Source: Saccharibacillus sp. JS10
GTDB lineage: Bacteria > Bacillota > Bacilli > Paenibacillales > Paenibacillaceae
Direction of reading: 5' to 3'
Assembly (NCBI RefSeq): GCF_024436065.1
Contig: NZ_JANFNS010000008.1
Coordinates: forward strand, 28,760 to 92,759
Length of the DNA: 64,000 nt
The notes under the pieces are model-generated. The model worked only from the letters and a program-made list of their open reading frames with translations. It did no database searches and had not been told where the DNA came from. Positions 1 to 8,247 of this stretch are shown in pieces; position 1 is the stretch's first letter, and the number at the start of each line of letters is the position of its first letter. Made by a program: the position numbers and the translations under genes.

Positions 1-1098
1 TGTGCCTTGCGGCGCTGCCATATCTACACCGGTATGCTTTTTCACTTTACCGGTAATCGGATGCACGCGAGTCCCGAAGCCGGATGACATGCGGTAGTTG
101 TTAACTGGAGTTAACATCGCACCGCTGCTGGACGGAGTCGAACCCGACGAAGAATCCGAGGTGTCTTCTTTGTATGAATAATCGGTTTTAGCCGGTGCTT
201 CTACTGCTGCTGCGGCGCGAGCGGCTTCCGCTTCGGCAGCGCGTTGCTCTTCTGCTTTTTTCGCCGCTGCGGCTTGACGTGCTTTTTCTTGAGCGACGCG
301 CAATGCTTCTTCGGCTGCGGCTCTACGCTGCGCTTCTTCGATCTCACGCTTTTCGCGCTCCAGATCCGAACGCTTTGTCGCAAACTCGATTAACATCGCA
401 TCTTGTTCTTGACTGATTTCGCCAGCTTCTTCGATATCAATCTCGTACTGTGCAATCAGCTTGCGCTTTTCTTCTTCTTTGGCATCCAGTTCTTTTTTGT
501 GAGATTGAACTTCAGCCAATAATGTTTTTTGCTTGGCAAGCTGGGTTTCTAACTCAGACTGCTTTTGCACGACAATCTCTTGATCGCGCTTTTGCTCGTC
601 CAAAATATTTTGATCTTGCCCGATGATGCGTTTGATCGAATCGGCACGGCTCAAAAAGTCGCTAAAATCAGCCGAAGCCATTAATACATCCAGATACGAA
701 ACGGCACCGTCTGTGTACATCATACGTACGCGCGTATCGAGAAATCCTTCGCGCTCAGCGATCCGTTTTTTTGCTTGCTCCAGCTCTTGCTTCGTTTGTT
801 CAAGCTGCGCTTCCGTATCCGACAATTCGACTGTTACTTGCGTCAGCTTATTGCCTACGACTTCAATATTGGCAAGAACTTTTTCCAAATATTCTGCTGT
901 TTTATCTTTATTGCGCTCAGCTGTTTTTTTATCGGCATCCGCTGCTTTTTTCTCAGCTTGTGCATCTTGTTGTTTTTGTTGAAGTTCTTTCAGCTGACGG
1001 TCGATTTTGTCGGTCGATCCTGCTGCATAAGAGTTAGCAGGTTGCATGATAGCGGCAGTCAACAAAATACCGGCAAATACAGAAGCTGTTTTTTTCAA
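1..1098 (-). CDS. Coiled-coil M23 peptidoglycan hydrolase, C-terminus beyond window
   Basis: Reading on the minus strand from a TTG at 1098, 366 codons stay open to the window edge, so the 3' end is missing. The TTG is chosen because it begins a clean signal peptide (MKKTASVFAG, hydrophobic core, cleavage near residue 27). Residues of about 30-110 and 150-275 are charged, heptad-like coiled coil, followed by an Ala/Ser/Thr linker. From residue 338 an M23 (LytM) fold begins: SGFGTRVHP, then HTGVD, where H355 and D359 are the expected first zinc ligands. The second HxH motif would lie off the window. The gene sits 52 nt behind ftsX. The layout (coiled coil, then M23, behind ftsEX) matches hydrolases activated by FtsEX such as EnvC, PcsB and CwlO, so I infer it is the FtsEX-controlled cell-wall hydrolase, exported and acting in the wall. 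Confidence 0.88.
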   Translation of the reverse strand, partial: MKKTASVFAGILLTAAIMQPANSYAAGSTDKIDRQLKELQQKQQDAQAEKKAADADKKTAERNKDKTAEYLEKVLANIEVVGNKLTQVTVELSDTEAQLEQTKQELEQAKKRIAEREGFLDTRVRMMYTDGAVSYLDVLMASADFSDFLSRADSIKRIIGQDQNILDEQKRDQEIVVQKQSELETQLAKQKTLLAEVQSHKKELDAKEEEKRKLIAQYEIDIEEAGEISQEQDAMLIEFATKRSDLEREKREIEEAQRRAAAEEALRVAQEKARQAAAAKKAEEQRAAEAEAARAAAAVEAPAKTDYSYKEDTSDSSSGSTPSSSGAMLTPVNNYRMSSGFGTRVHPITGKVKKHTGVDMAAPQGT

Positions 1099-1150
1099 AG
1101 CGAGTTCCCATCCTTTACTTTCGGATTATGGTAAATGAACGATAGTGTCA

Positions 1151-2059
1151 TTAAACTTTTAAAAATTTACGAATCGATATGGTACTGCCCCAAGCTCCGA
1201 TCAAAAATCCAAGCCCGACCAGCAGAATACTGAACCACATCCAGACGTCCGTGAGTGGAATCAAAGTGAACAAAGCCGATGTCCAACCCGACGCGGCAAC
1301 TTCCAGTCTGGAGTAACCGTAAAGTAAAATAGCTAGCGTAATCCCAGAGCCCGTCAATCCGATCAGCACGCCTTCGATAAAGAAAGGCCAGCGGATAAAA
1401 CGGTTCGTCGCACCGACCAGCTTCATAATCGCGATCTCTCTACGACGAGCGATAATCGTGACTTTGATCGTGTTCGCGATCAAGAACATCGCCATGACAC
1501 CCAGTGCAATCACGAGTACAATTCCGACAACACGAATCGTTTGCGTCCACTGGAATAAGCGTTCCGCTGTTCCTTTGCCGTAATCCACATCATAGATCGG
1601 TCCATCTGGATTCACACCGTTCAGCGCTGAGATTTTATCTGCGACAAACGGTACGGTCGTAGCTTCGATGACTTGGACTTTGAATGTATCAGGAAGAGGA
1701 TTGGTACCTGTTTCCTCGTACCCCTTCACCATTGCGTCGCCTAGCGTCTGACGCATCGTTTCCAAGCCGTCTTTTTTCGAAATAAAAGTGACATTTTGTA
1801 CTTCCGGCATATCTTGAATCTCTTGCGAAACTTTATCGCGTTCGGCTTGATCGATATTGAGATTCAGATAAACACTGATCTCGACTTGCTTATCGGCTTC
1901 ATCCGCTGCACGATCCAAATTCAATACGAGAAGCAGTGCTACGCCAAGCAAAGAAAGAGATACGATAATCGACATGATCGAAGCGATCGACATCCAACCG
2001 TTGCGGAATACGTTTTTCGTGCCTTCGCGAAAATGCCGCAGAAGGGTATTAAAATTCAT
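1151..2059 (-). CDS. ftsX: Cell division/cell-wall ABC transporter permease FtsX
   Basis: This 302-residue membrane protein has the FtsX plan: a short cytoplasmic N-terminus, one transmembrane helix at about 23-47, an extracytoplasmic loop of roughly 120 residues, then three helices in the last 130 residues. The conserved ARRREIAIMKLVGAT stretch after the second helix is the coupling segment that contacts the ATPase. It overlaps the end of ftsE by 11 nt, so the two are translationally coupled. In this family FtsX does not move a substrate; it transmits ATP hydrolysis by FtsE to an extracellular peptidoglycan hydrolase. The candidate partner is the M23 protein encoded immediately downstream. 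Confidence 0.95.
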   Translation of the reverse strand: MNFNTLLRHFREGTKNVFRNGWMSIASIMSIIVSLSLLGVALLLVLNLDRAADEADKQVEISVYLNLNIDQAERDKVSQEIQDMPEVQNVTFISKKDGLETMRQTLGDAMVKGYEETGTNPLPDTFKVQVIEATTVPFVADKISALNGVNPDGPIYDVDYGKGTAERLFQWTQTIRVVGIVLVIALGVMAMFLIANTIKVTIIARRREIAIMKLVGATNRFIRWPFFIEGVLIGLTGSGITLAILLYGYSRLEVAASGWTSALFTLIPLTDVWMWFSILLVGLGFLIGAWGSTISIRKFLKV

Positions 2060-2735
2060 AACCGTATTCTCCCCTCAACTGGTCGCGCACGACATTTCCG
2101 TCTTCGATCGCGAGTACGCGTTTGCGCATCGTATTTACAATTTCTTTGTTATGTGTAGCCATAACTATTGTCGTGCCTCGGAAATTAATCTCGTCGAGCA
2201 GCTGCATGATGCCCCAAGAAGTCTCCGGATCCAAGTTACCGGTCGGTTCGTCCGCGACAATCACAGAAGGATTGTTGACGATCGCGCGCGCGATTGCGAC
2301 GCGCTGTTGTTCGCCGCCCGACAGATGCGCCGGTTCGCGGTTCGCTTTGCTTTTCAGACCGACCAGATCCAGCACTTCCATAACCCGCTTTTTCATTTGC
2401 TTGCGTGGGGCTTCGATCACTTCCATCGCAAACGCCACATTTTCATAAGCGGTTAACTTCGGCAACAATCGATAATCTTGAAAAATAACTCCGATGTTAC
2501 GGCGAAGCAGTGGAATATTACGTTGCTTCAGTTTCCCCAAATTAAATCCGTTCACGGAAATCTGTCCTTTGGTCGGGACTTCTTCCCGGTACATCAACTT
2601 CATAAACGTGGATTTACCTGCACCCGAAGGACCGACGACATAGACGAATTCGCTACGGTCGATCTGAACAGACACCCCTTTGAGCGCATGCGTTCCATTC
2701 GGATACGTTTTCCACACATCCTGCATATCAATCAC
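2049..2735 (-). CDS. ftsE: Cell division ATP-binding protein FtsE
   Basis: ABC ATPase with Walker A GPSGAGKST (residues 35-43), signature LSGGEQQR, Walker B VIVADEPTGNLDP and the switch histidine in MATHNKE. I start it at the GTG at 2735 (V-I-D-M-Q-D-V-W), which has a GGGAAGTG ribosome site upstream and gives 228 residues, the usual FtsE length. An upstream in-frame ATG at 2798 would add an unconserved 21-residue tail. FtsE pairs with FtsX at the inner face of the membrane and powers activation of cell-wall hydrolysis. First gene of the ftsE-ftsX-M23 unit. Confidence 0.94.
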   Translation of the reverse strand: MIDMQDVWKTYPNGTHALKGVSVQIDRSEFVYVVGPSGAGKSTFMKLMYREEVPTKGQISVNGFNLGKLKQRNIPLLRRNIGVIFQDYRLLPKLTAYENVAFAMEVIEAPRKQMKKRVMEVLDLVGLKSKANREPAHLSGGEQQRVAIARAIVNNPSVIVADEPTGNLDPETSWGIMQLLDEINFRGTTIVMATHNKEIVNTMRKRVLAIEDGNVVRDQLRGEYGYEF

Positions 2736-2900
2736 AGTATCACTTCCCGAGTTTTGATTGGCCACCTGAGCGTATTTTGCGTCCCCTCGCACGCCCATCG
2801 TTCTGGAGTACCGCCTGTATGTTGCGGCTTATCTATATGCAGTCCCGACTTCAGTTCGTCAATCGGTCGAGACATCTAAGCTTTTCTCTATGTAGTCATT

Positions 2901-2916
2901 GTAACAAATTTGTTAC
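2901..2916. promoter_or_regulatory. Perfect 16-bp palindrome upstream of ftsE
   Basis: GTAACAAATTTGTTAC equals its own reverse complement. It lies in the spacer upstream of ftsE and overlaps a TACAAT -10-like hexamer on the minus strand. A perfect AT-rich dyad near a promoter suggests a dimeric repressor site. The regulator is unknown and the promoter assignment is weak. Confidence 0.4.
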
Positions 2917-2988
2917 TCCATGAGTAGAGACCCGGATTTCCCATCCTGCGCAAAACCGGGGGGAGGTTTTTCTTATTTCCTTCTTTTT

Positions 2989-3029
2989 GAAAAAAGCTTC
3001 GGGCACGCTAACCAGCGGCTCCGAAGCTT
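2989..3029 (-). terminator. Rho-independent terminator of the pilD-pilMN-pilO unit
   Basis: On the minus strand AAGCTTCGG (3029-3021) pairs with CCGAAGCTT (3002-2994), with a smaller CGCT/AGCG stem inside the loop, and six T residues follow. It lies about 105 nt beyond the pilO stop and isolates ftsEX from pilus transcription. Confidence 0.85.
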
Positions 3030-3132
3030 ACGGGGTGCTTCCCCGGCGTATGTTCTATTTCATTTCAAACATGCACACTCAGTATAACCGATGACTGATA
3101 CGAGCGTCCAGCGCAGCAAACTTCATCGACAA

Positions 3133-3786
3133 TTAAGGTGTTGTCTCTGTCGCTGCGTCTGTAGATGTCCCGGTATCGCCTGTGGTAGCTTCCGGCGCAG
3201 CTGACGCCTGAGCTTGCGGCAAATAGCTAGCTTTGAAAGTTACCGTCGCTTCAAGCAGCGATCCGTTGAATACATAAGGCTTGTTGAACGAAAATTGCTC
3301 GATCGAAGTGATTCGCGGCAAATTCTGAATAGCTTTCATCCAAGCTTTGATCCCGTTATAGTCGCTTTGGATATTCACCGTCACATATACTCCAGCCACA
3401 GAACCCGATGCAGGAATTTGCGTTTCGCTCGTTGCGGACTCGCTGCCCGGAATATTATCGGCAAAAGTCGCATCGGACAAAATCACGTTCGTCGCAAGCC
3501 CTACTTTGTACAGATCGCTTACGATCTGCTCTTGGTTAGCGCTGCTTGGAAGTTTTTGCGTGACTTCTTCATCGCTAAGTTCAGCGGCTCCCGCACCTTT
3601 TAACTCTTCGATTTTACGTCCGAAAATTTCGTTTTCTTGTTGCAGACGCGTCACTTCGCCTTGTTGAAAAGCAATATCGTCCGCTTGTGGACGGATCATC
3701 AGCATGTACGGGACAAGCAGCAGTAAAAACAATACCGCTACGCCCAATATAAGCCCTTGGCGATTATTATGGATTCGTTCCAGCAT
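3133..3786 (-). CDS. pilO: Type IV pilus inner-membrane alignment protein PilO
   Basis: 217 residues: a short cytoplasmic start, one transmembrane helix (about 12-32), a coiled coil (about 35-66), then an alpha/beta domain and a low-complexity Ala/Thr/Ser tail. Size, plan and position directly behind a PilM/PilN-like gene identify it as PilO. In type IV pili, PilO pairs with PilN and bridges the platform to the pilin pathway. Its start overlaps the end of the preceding gene by 20 nt, implying coupled translation. Sequence alone is weakly conserved in this family, so the call leans on context. Confidence 0.8.
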   Translation of the reverse strand: MLERIHNNRQGLILGVAVLFLLLLVPYMLMIRPQADDIAFQQGEVTRLQQENEIFGRKIEELKGAGAAELSDEEVTQKLPSSANQEQIVSDLYKVGLATNVILSDATFADNIPGSESATSETQIPASGSVAGVYVTVNIQSDYNGIKAWMKAIQNLPRITSIEQFSFNKPYVFNGSLLEATVTFKASYLPQAQASAAPEATTGDTGTSTDAATETTP

Positions 3787-5455
3787 TGACGCTCTCCTCC
3801 TGTGTCGAAAGATCCGAAGCAGCAGCTCCAGGCGCGATCGTTTCTCCTATCGATTGTACCGATTGCGCAGCGGCATCTTGATTGACTGTTCCGTTTACAT
3901 CCGAAGTCGCATTTTGCATCGAAACGCTATATACGACGGCATACAACCCGCTTGCGCTTTGCATGCTTCCGTTACCGGTATCTGTTTCTTCAGCCAAGCT
4001 TGCAATCGAAGCATTCGTCACAAAGGACATTCTCTTCAACCTTGCCAAGTAAGCGGCGGCATCATCGATTTTAGCCACGTCTACGGTCAAATCTACAGTG
4101 CTGTTTTGCGAATATGAAATATCGCGAACAACCGCACCTTGGGTTAATCCTTTATCCAATTCTTCGATCACGGCAACTGCGTCCATACGCATTGCTTCAA
4201 GCTCTGCGATCAAGACGCTTGGTGCGCCGCCTTTGCCTTGCAGACTTGCAAGTTCAAGCTGTTTCACGTCGCTATCGGATTGAAGGCTGCTCGCCTGCTG
4301 AGTCAGACTTTCCAGTTCGCTTTTTTGCATTACATAGAAGGTCGCTACGCCTGCTGCTGCCAACAACCAGATCACTAACAAAGCAGCCAGCGCATACGGC
4401 AATACTTTCGCTTCCCGGTCTTCGCGCGGAAGCAAGTCGATCAAGCTGTTTTTGTCATCACGCAGCGCAGCTCCGACCGCTACCCGATACAGGTTGATCG
4501 AGGCGTCTTCGACTTTGCCCGGTGCTTCTTCAAGCAGCAGTTGTTCAATCTGGATATCCGCTAGCGCTTGATCCAATTCGCCAACCAATTGACGGCGGCT
4601 TACTGCCGAACCTGTGACTACGATTTCGGTAATCCGCGCCGTTCCGTCATGTAGGCTGTACTGATAAAAGTTCAGCATACGCGAGACTTCGGCAGTAATC
4701 TCCAGAATCTGTTCCGACGACAAACTTTCTTCGCCTAACGCCGATTTTTGAGCCAAATACGACTCGGACTGGAACATCGGCGTTTCTTCCGCTAAATCCA
4801 GCAAGTTAATCGTACGCATAAATACGGGATGACCTTCGCGGAACATATACACGTCAAGCTGGGAATGTTCCAAATGTACAAGCATCGTATCGGCAAAAGG
4901 TTTGCCTTGCGCGATTTCGGCTACCCGTCCGAGTGCAGTCGCTGAGACTTCCACACTATCTGTCTTGATCCCGGCTTCTTCCAAAATCCCGATGTACGCA
5001 TTGATCAGGTTTTTAGGCGCAGCAAATACAAGGACACGCGTCATTTCTTCTTCGGTGCCGTCTTCTTGCATCACTTGTTCGCGGCCGACCGGAATAAAAT
5101 CATACACCGGCTCTTCGAATGGCAAATGCAGACCCGTCTCGACTTCAAGCGCAACCAATTGCTGTACCTGCTTCGTATTCACTGCTGGGATATTCATTTT
5201 CCGAATAATCACTTGTGAAGGCGGTATAGATAACGCAACGTGACTTCCTTTTAACCCTTCTTGCTCGACCCAATCCCGAATCTGCGAACGTAACTTTTCT
5301 TCATCGGGAATCTGGTTTTCAATAATCGTTCCAGGTTCTAGTGGCAAAAAGGCTTTCTTTTCGATTTCCCACGTTTTGTTGTTTTTGAGTTGAATAAAGC
5401 GGACGCCTGTCTGTTCGATCGTCAGTCCCGCTTTTTTATTTCCGAGTCCCAGCAT
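3767..5455 (-). CDS. pilMN: Fused PilM-PilN type IV pilus assembly protein
   Basis: 562 residues in two parts. Residues 1 to about 330 resemble PilM, an actin-fold cytoplasmic protein: the start GLTIEQTGVRFIQLK, then the motif LSIPPSQVIIRKMNIP, then VALEVETGLHLPFEE. From about 338 the sequence LIDLLPREDR is the classical PilN amino terminus, followed by a transmembrane helix (about 352-375), a coiled coil and a periplasmic-type PilN fold. In most bacteria these are two genes, and PilM binds the short cytoplasmic tail of PilN; here they are one chain. It lies between pilD and pilO in an evident operon. The codons run straight through with no stop or restart, so the fusion looks genuine. Confidence 0.85.
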   Translation of the reverse strand: MLGLGNKKAGLTIEQTGVRFIQLKNNKTWEIEKKAFLPLEPGTIIENQIPDEEKLRSQIRDWVEQEGLKGSHVALSIPPSQVIIRKMNIPAVNTKQVQQLVALEVETGLHLPFEEPVYDFIPVGREQVMQEDGTEEEMTRVLVFAAPKNLINAYIGILEEAGIKTDSVEVSATALGRVAEIAQGKPFADTMLVHLEHSQLDVYMFREGHPVFMRTINLLDLAEETPMFQSESYLAQKSALGEESLSSEQILEITAEVSRMLNFYQYSLHDGTARITEIVVTGSAVSRRQLVGELDQALADIQIEQLLLEEAPGKVEDASINLYRVAVGAALRDDKNSLIDLLPREDREAKVLPYALAALLVIWLLAAAGVATFYVMQKSELESLTQQASSLQSDSDVKQLELASLQGKGGAPSVLIAELEAMRMDAVAVIEELDKGLTQGAVVRDISYSQNSTVDLTVDVAKIDDAAAYLARLKRMSFVTNASIASLAEETDTGNGSMQSASGLYAVVYSVSMQNATSDVNGTVNQDAAAQSVQSIGETIAPGAAASDLSTQEESVNAGTNP

Positions 5456-5470
5456 ACCCGTTATGTCCTC

Positions 5471-6226
5471 CTAACCGATCAGCGATAGATATCCACTAAT
5501 AATTTGTGTTCCGTACAGATAAGCGATACACGATCCAAGCGCAAGCCACGGACCGAACGGAATCGGCTGCTTGCGTTGTACCACTTTCAAACCAATCAGG
5601 ATCATGCCGACAATCGTACCGAATGCACAAGCTAATATAAAAGCCAGTACCGCGGGTCCGATTCCAAGCACAAGCCCGCATAGCGCAAACAATTTGACGT
5701 CTCCCATTCCCATGCCGCCTTTGGTAAGCAAGACGATCAGCAAGATCAATCCGCCTCCAAAAAGTCCGCCAAGCCCATAATGCCACCATGCCTGTTCCAT
5801 AAAAACAAACCGAAGTACGATCAGGATCGGCGCGAAAAACAGCAGCACTTTGTTGGGAATAAGCATATATTTCAAATCCGCGACCGTGACGATTACGCAT
5901 AAGCTGGACAAAACGATTCCAATCGCAGCGGCTCCCGTCAAGCCAAAACGGAGAAACATCCATAAGAATAAAATCCCGGTCGCCGCTTCGAAAAGAGGAT
6001 AGACCGCTGAGAACTTAACGCCGCAATGACGGCATTTTCCACGCGAGAACAAATAACTGAATACCGGAACCATATCTTTTGCGCCCAGTCTCGTCTGACA
6101 GTTGCCGCAGCGAGATGGCGGGTGTACCACAGATTCGCCGACCGGAACCCGAAGACCGACGACGTTGAAAAAAGAACCGAATAGAAGACCGACGACAGTG
6201 ACGTAGATCGATAGAAAGATCATCAT
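5471..6226 (-). CDS. pilD: Prepilin leader peptidase/N-methyltransferase (A24)
   Basis: 251-residue polytopic membrane protein. Two cysteine pairs (RCGNC and KCRHC) in the first cytoplasmic loop form the zinc-binding site typical of bifunctional PilD. The two catalytic aspartates sit in VADLKYMLIPN and GMGDVKL, the latter the GxGD signature. It cleaves prepilins after Gly and methylates the new N-terminus. It would process the major pilin encoded just upstream and the minor pilins at 16-19 kb. A gap of only 15 nt separates it from the pilMN gene. Confidence 0.95.
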   Translation of the reverse strand: MMIFLSIYVTVVGLLFGSFFNVVGLRVPVGESVVHPPSRCGNCQTRLGAKDMVPVFSYLFSRGKCRHCGVKFSAVYPLFEAATGILFLWMFLRFGLTGAAAIGIVLSSLCVIVTVADLKYMLIPNKVLLFFAPILIVLRFVFMEQAWWHYGLGGLFGGGLILLIVLLTKGGMGMGDVKLFALCGLVLGIGPAVLAFILACAFGTIVGMILIGLKVVQRKQPIPFGPWLALGSCIAYLYGTQIISGYLSLIG

Positions 6227-6331
6227 GGGCTTAGGACACTCTTTGCAAAAGGGAGTTCCAGACTAAAAGGTTGTTCCAATCGCTGTTACCCTCCGATTTT
6301 TGGATTGTGATTGAAGTTAAGGCATAAAGAG

Positions 6332-6362
6332 AAACCGGAAAAACGGGTGGTTTTTCCGGTTT
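6332..6362. terminator. 12-bp hairpin between pilin and pilD, probable attenuator
   Basis: AAACCGGAAAAA (6332-6343) is perfectly complementary to TTTTTCCGGTTT (6351-6362). On the minus strand the stem is followed only by a mixed TCTCTTTA run, so termination of pilin mRNA would be partial. On the plus strand the tail GTTTTTA is better. Placed just after the pilin stop and before pilD, it fits the familiar need for far more pilin than assembly protein. Confidence 0.65.
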
Positions 6363-6386
6363 GTTTTTATTGAAAATATTTTCGAA

Positions 6387-6905
6387 TTACTTGTTACCGG
6401 CTTTCGTTGGGGTAGCTTTTAACACTTCGTCAGCAGTGTAATCTCTAGTAACCTTACCATCTGAGAGAACCACGCCCTCTAAGTCGCCGCTAGTAGCTGC
6501 GAATTTAACATTACTAGCTGCAGAATCTAGAGCTTGTTTAGTACTTGGAAGAGATACAGATGTTTCAAGATATTTCGCGTCGATTAGAGTTTTTACAGTA
6601 ATCGTACCTGCACCTTTGAAATCTCCGTTTTTCTCGCCAGTTACATAAAGTCGAGCTGCATCGTAAACTTGACGAGCACTAGACACATCTGCACTAACTC
6701 TAGAATTGTTGATGATGTTGCTAATCAAAGGAATTGCAATAACTGCGATAATTGCAATGATAACCAGTACTGCCAAGAGCTCAATCAGAGTAAAGCCTTT
6801 TTCGTCTTTGCCCATTTTTGCCCATACGCGTTTCATAAAGCTTTGCTTACCTGCTTCTTTAACTTCTACTTCTCCAACCATTTCTGCTACTTGTACTTGA
6901 TTCAT
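6387..6905 (-). CDS. pilA: Type IV major pilin (prepilin)
   Basis: Prepilin motif EKG|FTLIELLAVLVII: cleavage after Gly, Phe at +1, Glu at +5, then a hydrophobic helix that both anchors and packs the fibre. The remainder is a short globular domain of about 115 residues with no Cys pair. I use the ATG at 6905, eight bases after GGGAG; a GTG at 6914 abuts that site too closely. This gives 172 residues with an unusually long leader (37 residues to the cleavage Gly). A start at the internal Met 24 would give a normal 14-residue leader, but it has no good ribosome site. It lies between pilC and pilD with hairpins on both sides, consistent with high, separately tuned expression. Confidence 0.92.
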   Translation of the reverse strand: MNQVQVAEMVGEVEVKEAGKQSFMKRVWAKMGKDEKGFTLIELLAVLVIIAIIAVIAIPLISNIINNSRVSADVSSARQVYDAARLYVTGEKNGDFKGAGTITVKTLIDAKYLETSVSLPSTKQALDSAASNVKFAATSGDLEGVVLSDGKVTRDYTADEVLKATPTKAGNK

Positions 6906-6929
6906 TTTTTTCACTCCCGTGTGTTTTTT

Positions 6930-7010
6930 CGGATGTTCACATCCGTTCTTGCCCGGGTCTTCTTAAAAGCCCCGTTTTGCGGCTTTCCACATATCTCATT
7001 TTTGAATGAG
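6930..7010 (-). promoter_or_regulatory. Structured pilin 5' leader with three short hairpins
   Basis: On the minus strand upstream of the pilin there are three inverted repeats: CTCATT/AATGAG (6995-7010), AAAGCC/GGCTTT (6966-6986, followed by a short T run that could act as a weak terminator after pilC) and CGGATG-TGAA-CATCCG (6930-6945) ending about 13 nt before the ribosome site. They could protect pilin mRNA or end the upstream message. No clear promoter was found here. Confidence 0.4.
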
Positions 7011-7035
7011 CGCTTCATGCAAAGCCGCATATGCA

Positions 7036-8247
7036 TTATCCCGATACGCTACTATACAACGAGAACATCGGCAGCATGATCGCCGCCATAATGACACCTA
7101 CAACCGCCGCCAAGAAGGTAATCAAGATTGGCTCCAGCAGCGACTTCAAACGATCGACCGTATTATCGACGTCCATCTCGTAAAAGTCTGCGACTTTGCC
7201 CAGCATATCGCCTAGCGCACCCGTTTCTTCCCCGATTGCAACCATTTGCGTCACAAGCGGCGGGAAGACCCAAGATTTTTCTAACGGCTCTGACAACGAA
7301 CGACCTTGACGAAGCGAGTCTCCCGCATTTCGAATGACTTTACCGATGACTTTGTTCCCGGCTACGTCTTCGACAATGGTGAGCGATTGAAGAACGGGAA
7401 CCGCACTTGCGTATAATGAAGAAAAAGTACGGGTAAACTGTGCAATCGAACTTTTTTGATTCAGCTTGCCGAACACCGGAACTTTGAGCTTCGCATAATC
7501 GATCCAATACGAACCTTGTTCGGTTCGTTTTGCCACGAAGAATCCAACGACTAAAATTAAAATGCCCAGTCCCCAGAAATACCAACCATGCTGAATGCTG
7601 TTACTGAGTGCCAGTACGACTTTTGTAATCGCCGGTAACTCTGCGTCGAACGAATCGAACATCGTAATGAACTGCGGAACGATCGCCCAGAGCAGATAGA
7701 CTGTCGATACGATCGCCAACACCGCTACCGTCGCCGGATAAGTCAGTGCCGATTTTACTTTTTCCCGCGTCGAATGTTGCTTTTCGAAAAATACGGCTAG
7801 TCGATCCAGCGTACCTTCCAAATCACCCGTTTCTTCGCCCGCCCGTACCATACTCACGAACAAAGTCGGGAAGATTCGTTTGTGCTCTTGTACCGCTTGG
7901 GAAAACGGAATCCCTTTAAGCAGATTTGACGCAACTTGGATCAACGCGTTTTTGAGCGCTTTGCTTTCGGTCTGCCCTGCCAAGATCGTCGTCGCATCCA
8001 CGATCGTAATCCCGGCGCGGATCAAAGTTGCAAACTGCCTACAGTAGATAATGAAGTGAATCGATTTGACCGGATTGCCGATATAGATTTCTTTCGCCAA
8101 TACCGTGTTATTTTTCTCGACGAGCGAGAATACTTTCAGTCCGCGCTTGCGGAGTTCTTCCATCGCGGCGGCTTTGTCGCTGGCATTGAGTTTGCCTTTG
8201 AGCTGCTTGCCGCTACCGGTTCGCACCTGATATTCAAATTGTGCCAT
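7036..8247 (-). CDS. pilC: Type IV pilus platform protein PilC (GspF family)
   Basis: 403 residues, the usual length for PilC. Two homologous T2SSF domains (about 65-190 and 270-395) each carry the acidic helix followed by membrane helices; the GEETGDLEG and GEETGALGD motifs at equivalent places show the internal duplication. There are three transmembrane helices. PilC is the inner-membrane platform rotated or moved by the PilB and PilT motors during extension and retraction. Its ATG overlaps the pilT stop (TGATG arrangement), so it is coupled to pilT. Confidence 0.95.
   Translation of the reverse strand: MAQFEYQVRTGSGKQLKGKLNASDKAAAMEELRKRGLKVFSLVEKNNTVLAKEIYIGNPVKSIHFIIYCRQFATLIRAGITIVDATTILAGQTESKALKNALIQVASNLLKGIPFSQAVQEHKRIFPTLFVSMVRAGEETGDLEGTLDRLAVFFEKQHSTREKVKSALTYPATVAVLAIVSTVYLLWAIVPQFITMFDSFDAELPAITKVVLALSNSIQHGWYFWGLGILILVVGFFVAKRTEQGSYWIDYAKLKVPVFGKLNQKSSIAQFTRTFSSLYASAVPVLQSLTIVEDVAGNKVIGKVIRNAGDSLRQGRSLSEPLEKSWVFPPLVTQMVAIGEETGALGDMLGKVADFYEMDVDNTVDRLKSLLEPILITFLAAVVGVIMAAIMLPMFSLYSSVSG

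Larger units (their letters stand above)
2736..3132. other. Spacer between pilO and ftsE
   Basis: About 400 nt without a gene. It holds the terminator of the pilus operon (2989-3029) and a perfect 16-bp palindrome (2901-2916). Further in, a TTGACG at about 2840 on the minus strand is a plausible -35 for ftsE, but no well-spaced -10 accompanies it. No other structure was seen. Confidence 0.6.

Noticed and set aside
195..1134. Several plus-strand open frames opposite the left-edge gene
   Set aside because: They are low-complexity Leu/Arg or Ser/Cys strings mirroring the repetitive coiled-coil codons of the M23 protein on the minus strand and lack ribosome sites.
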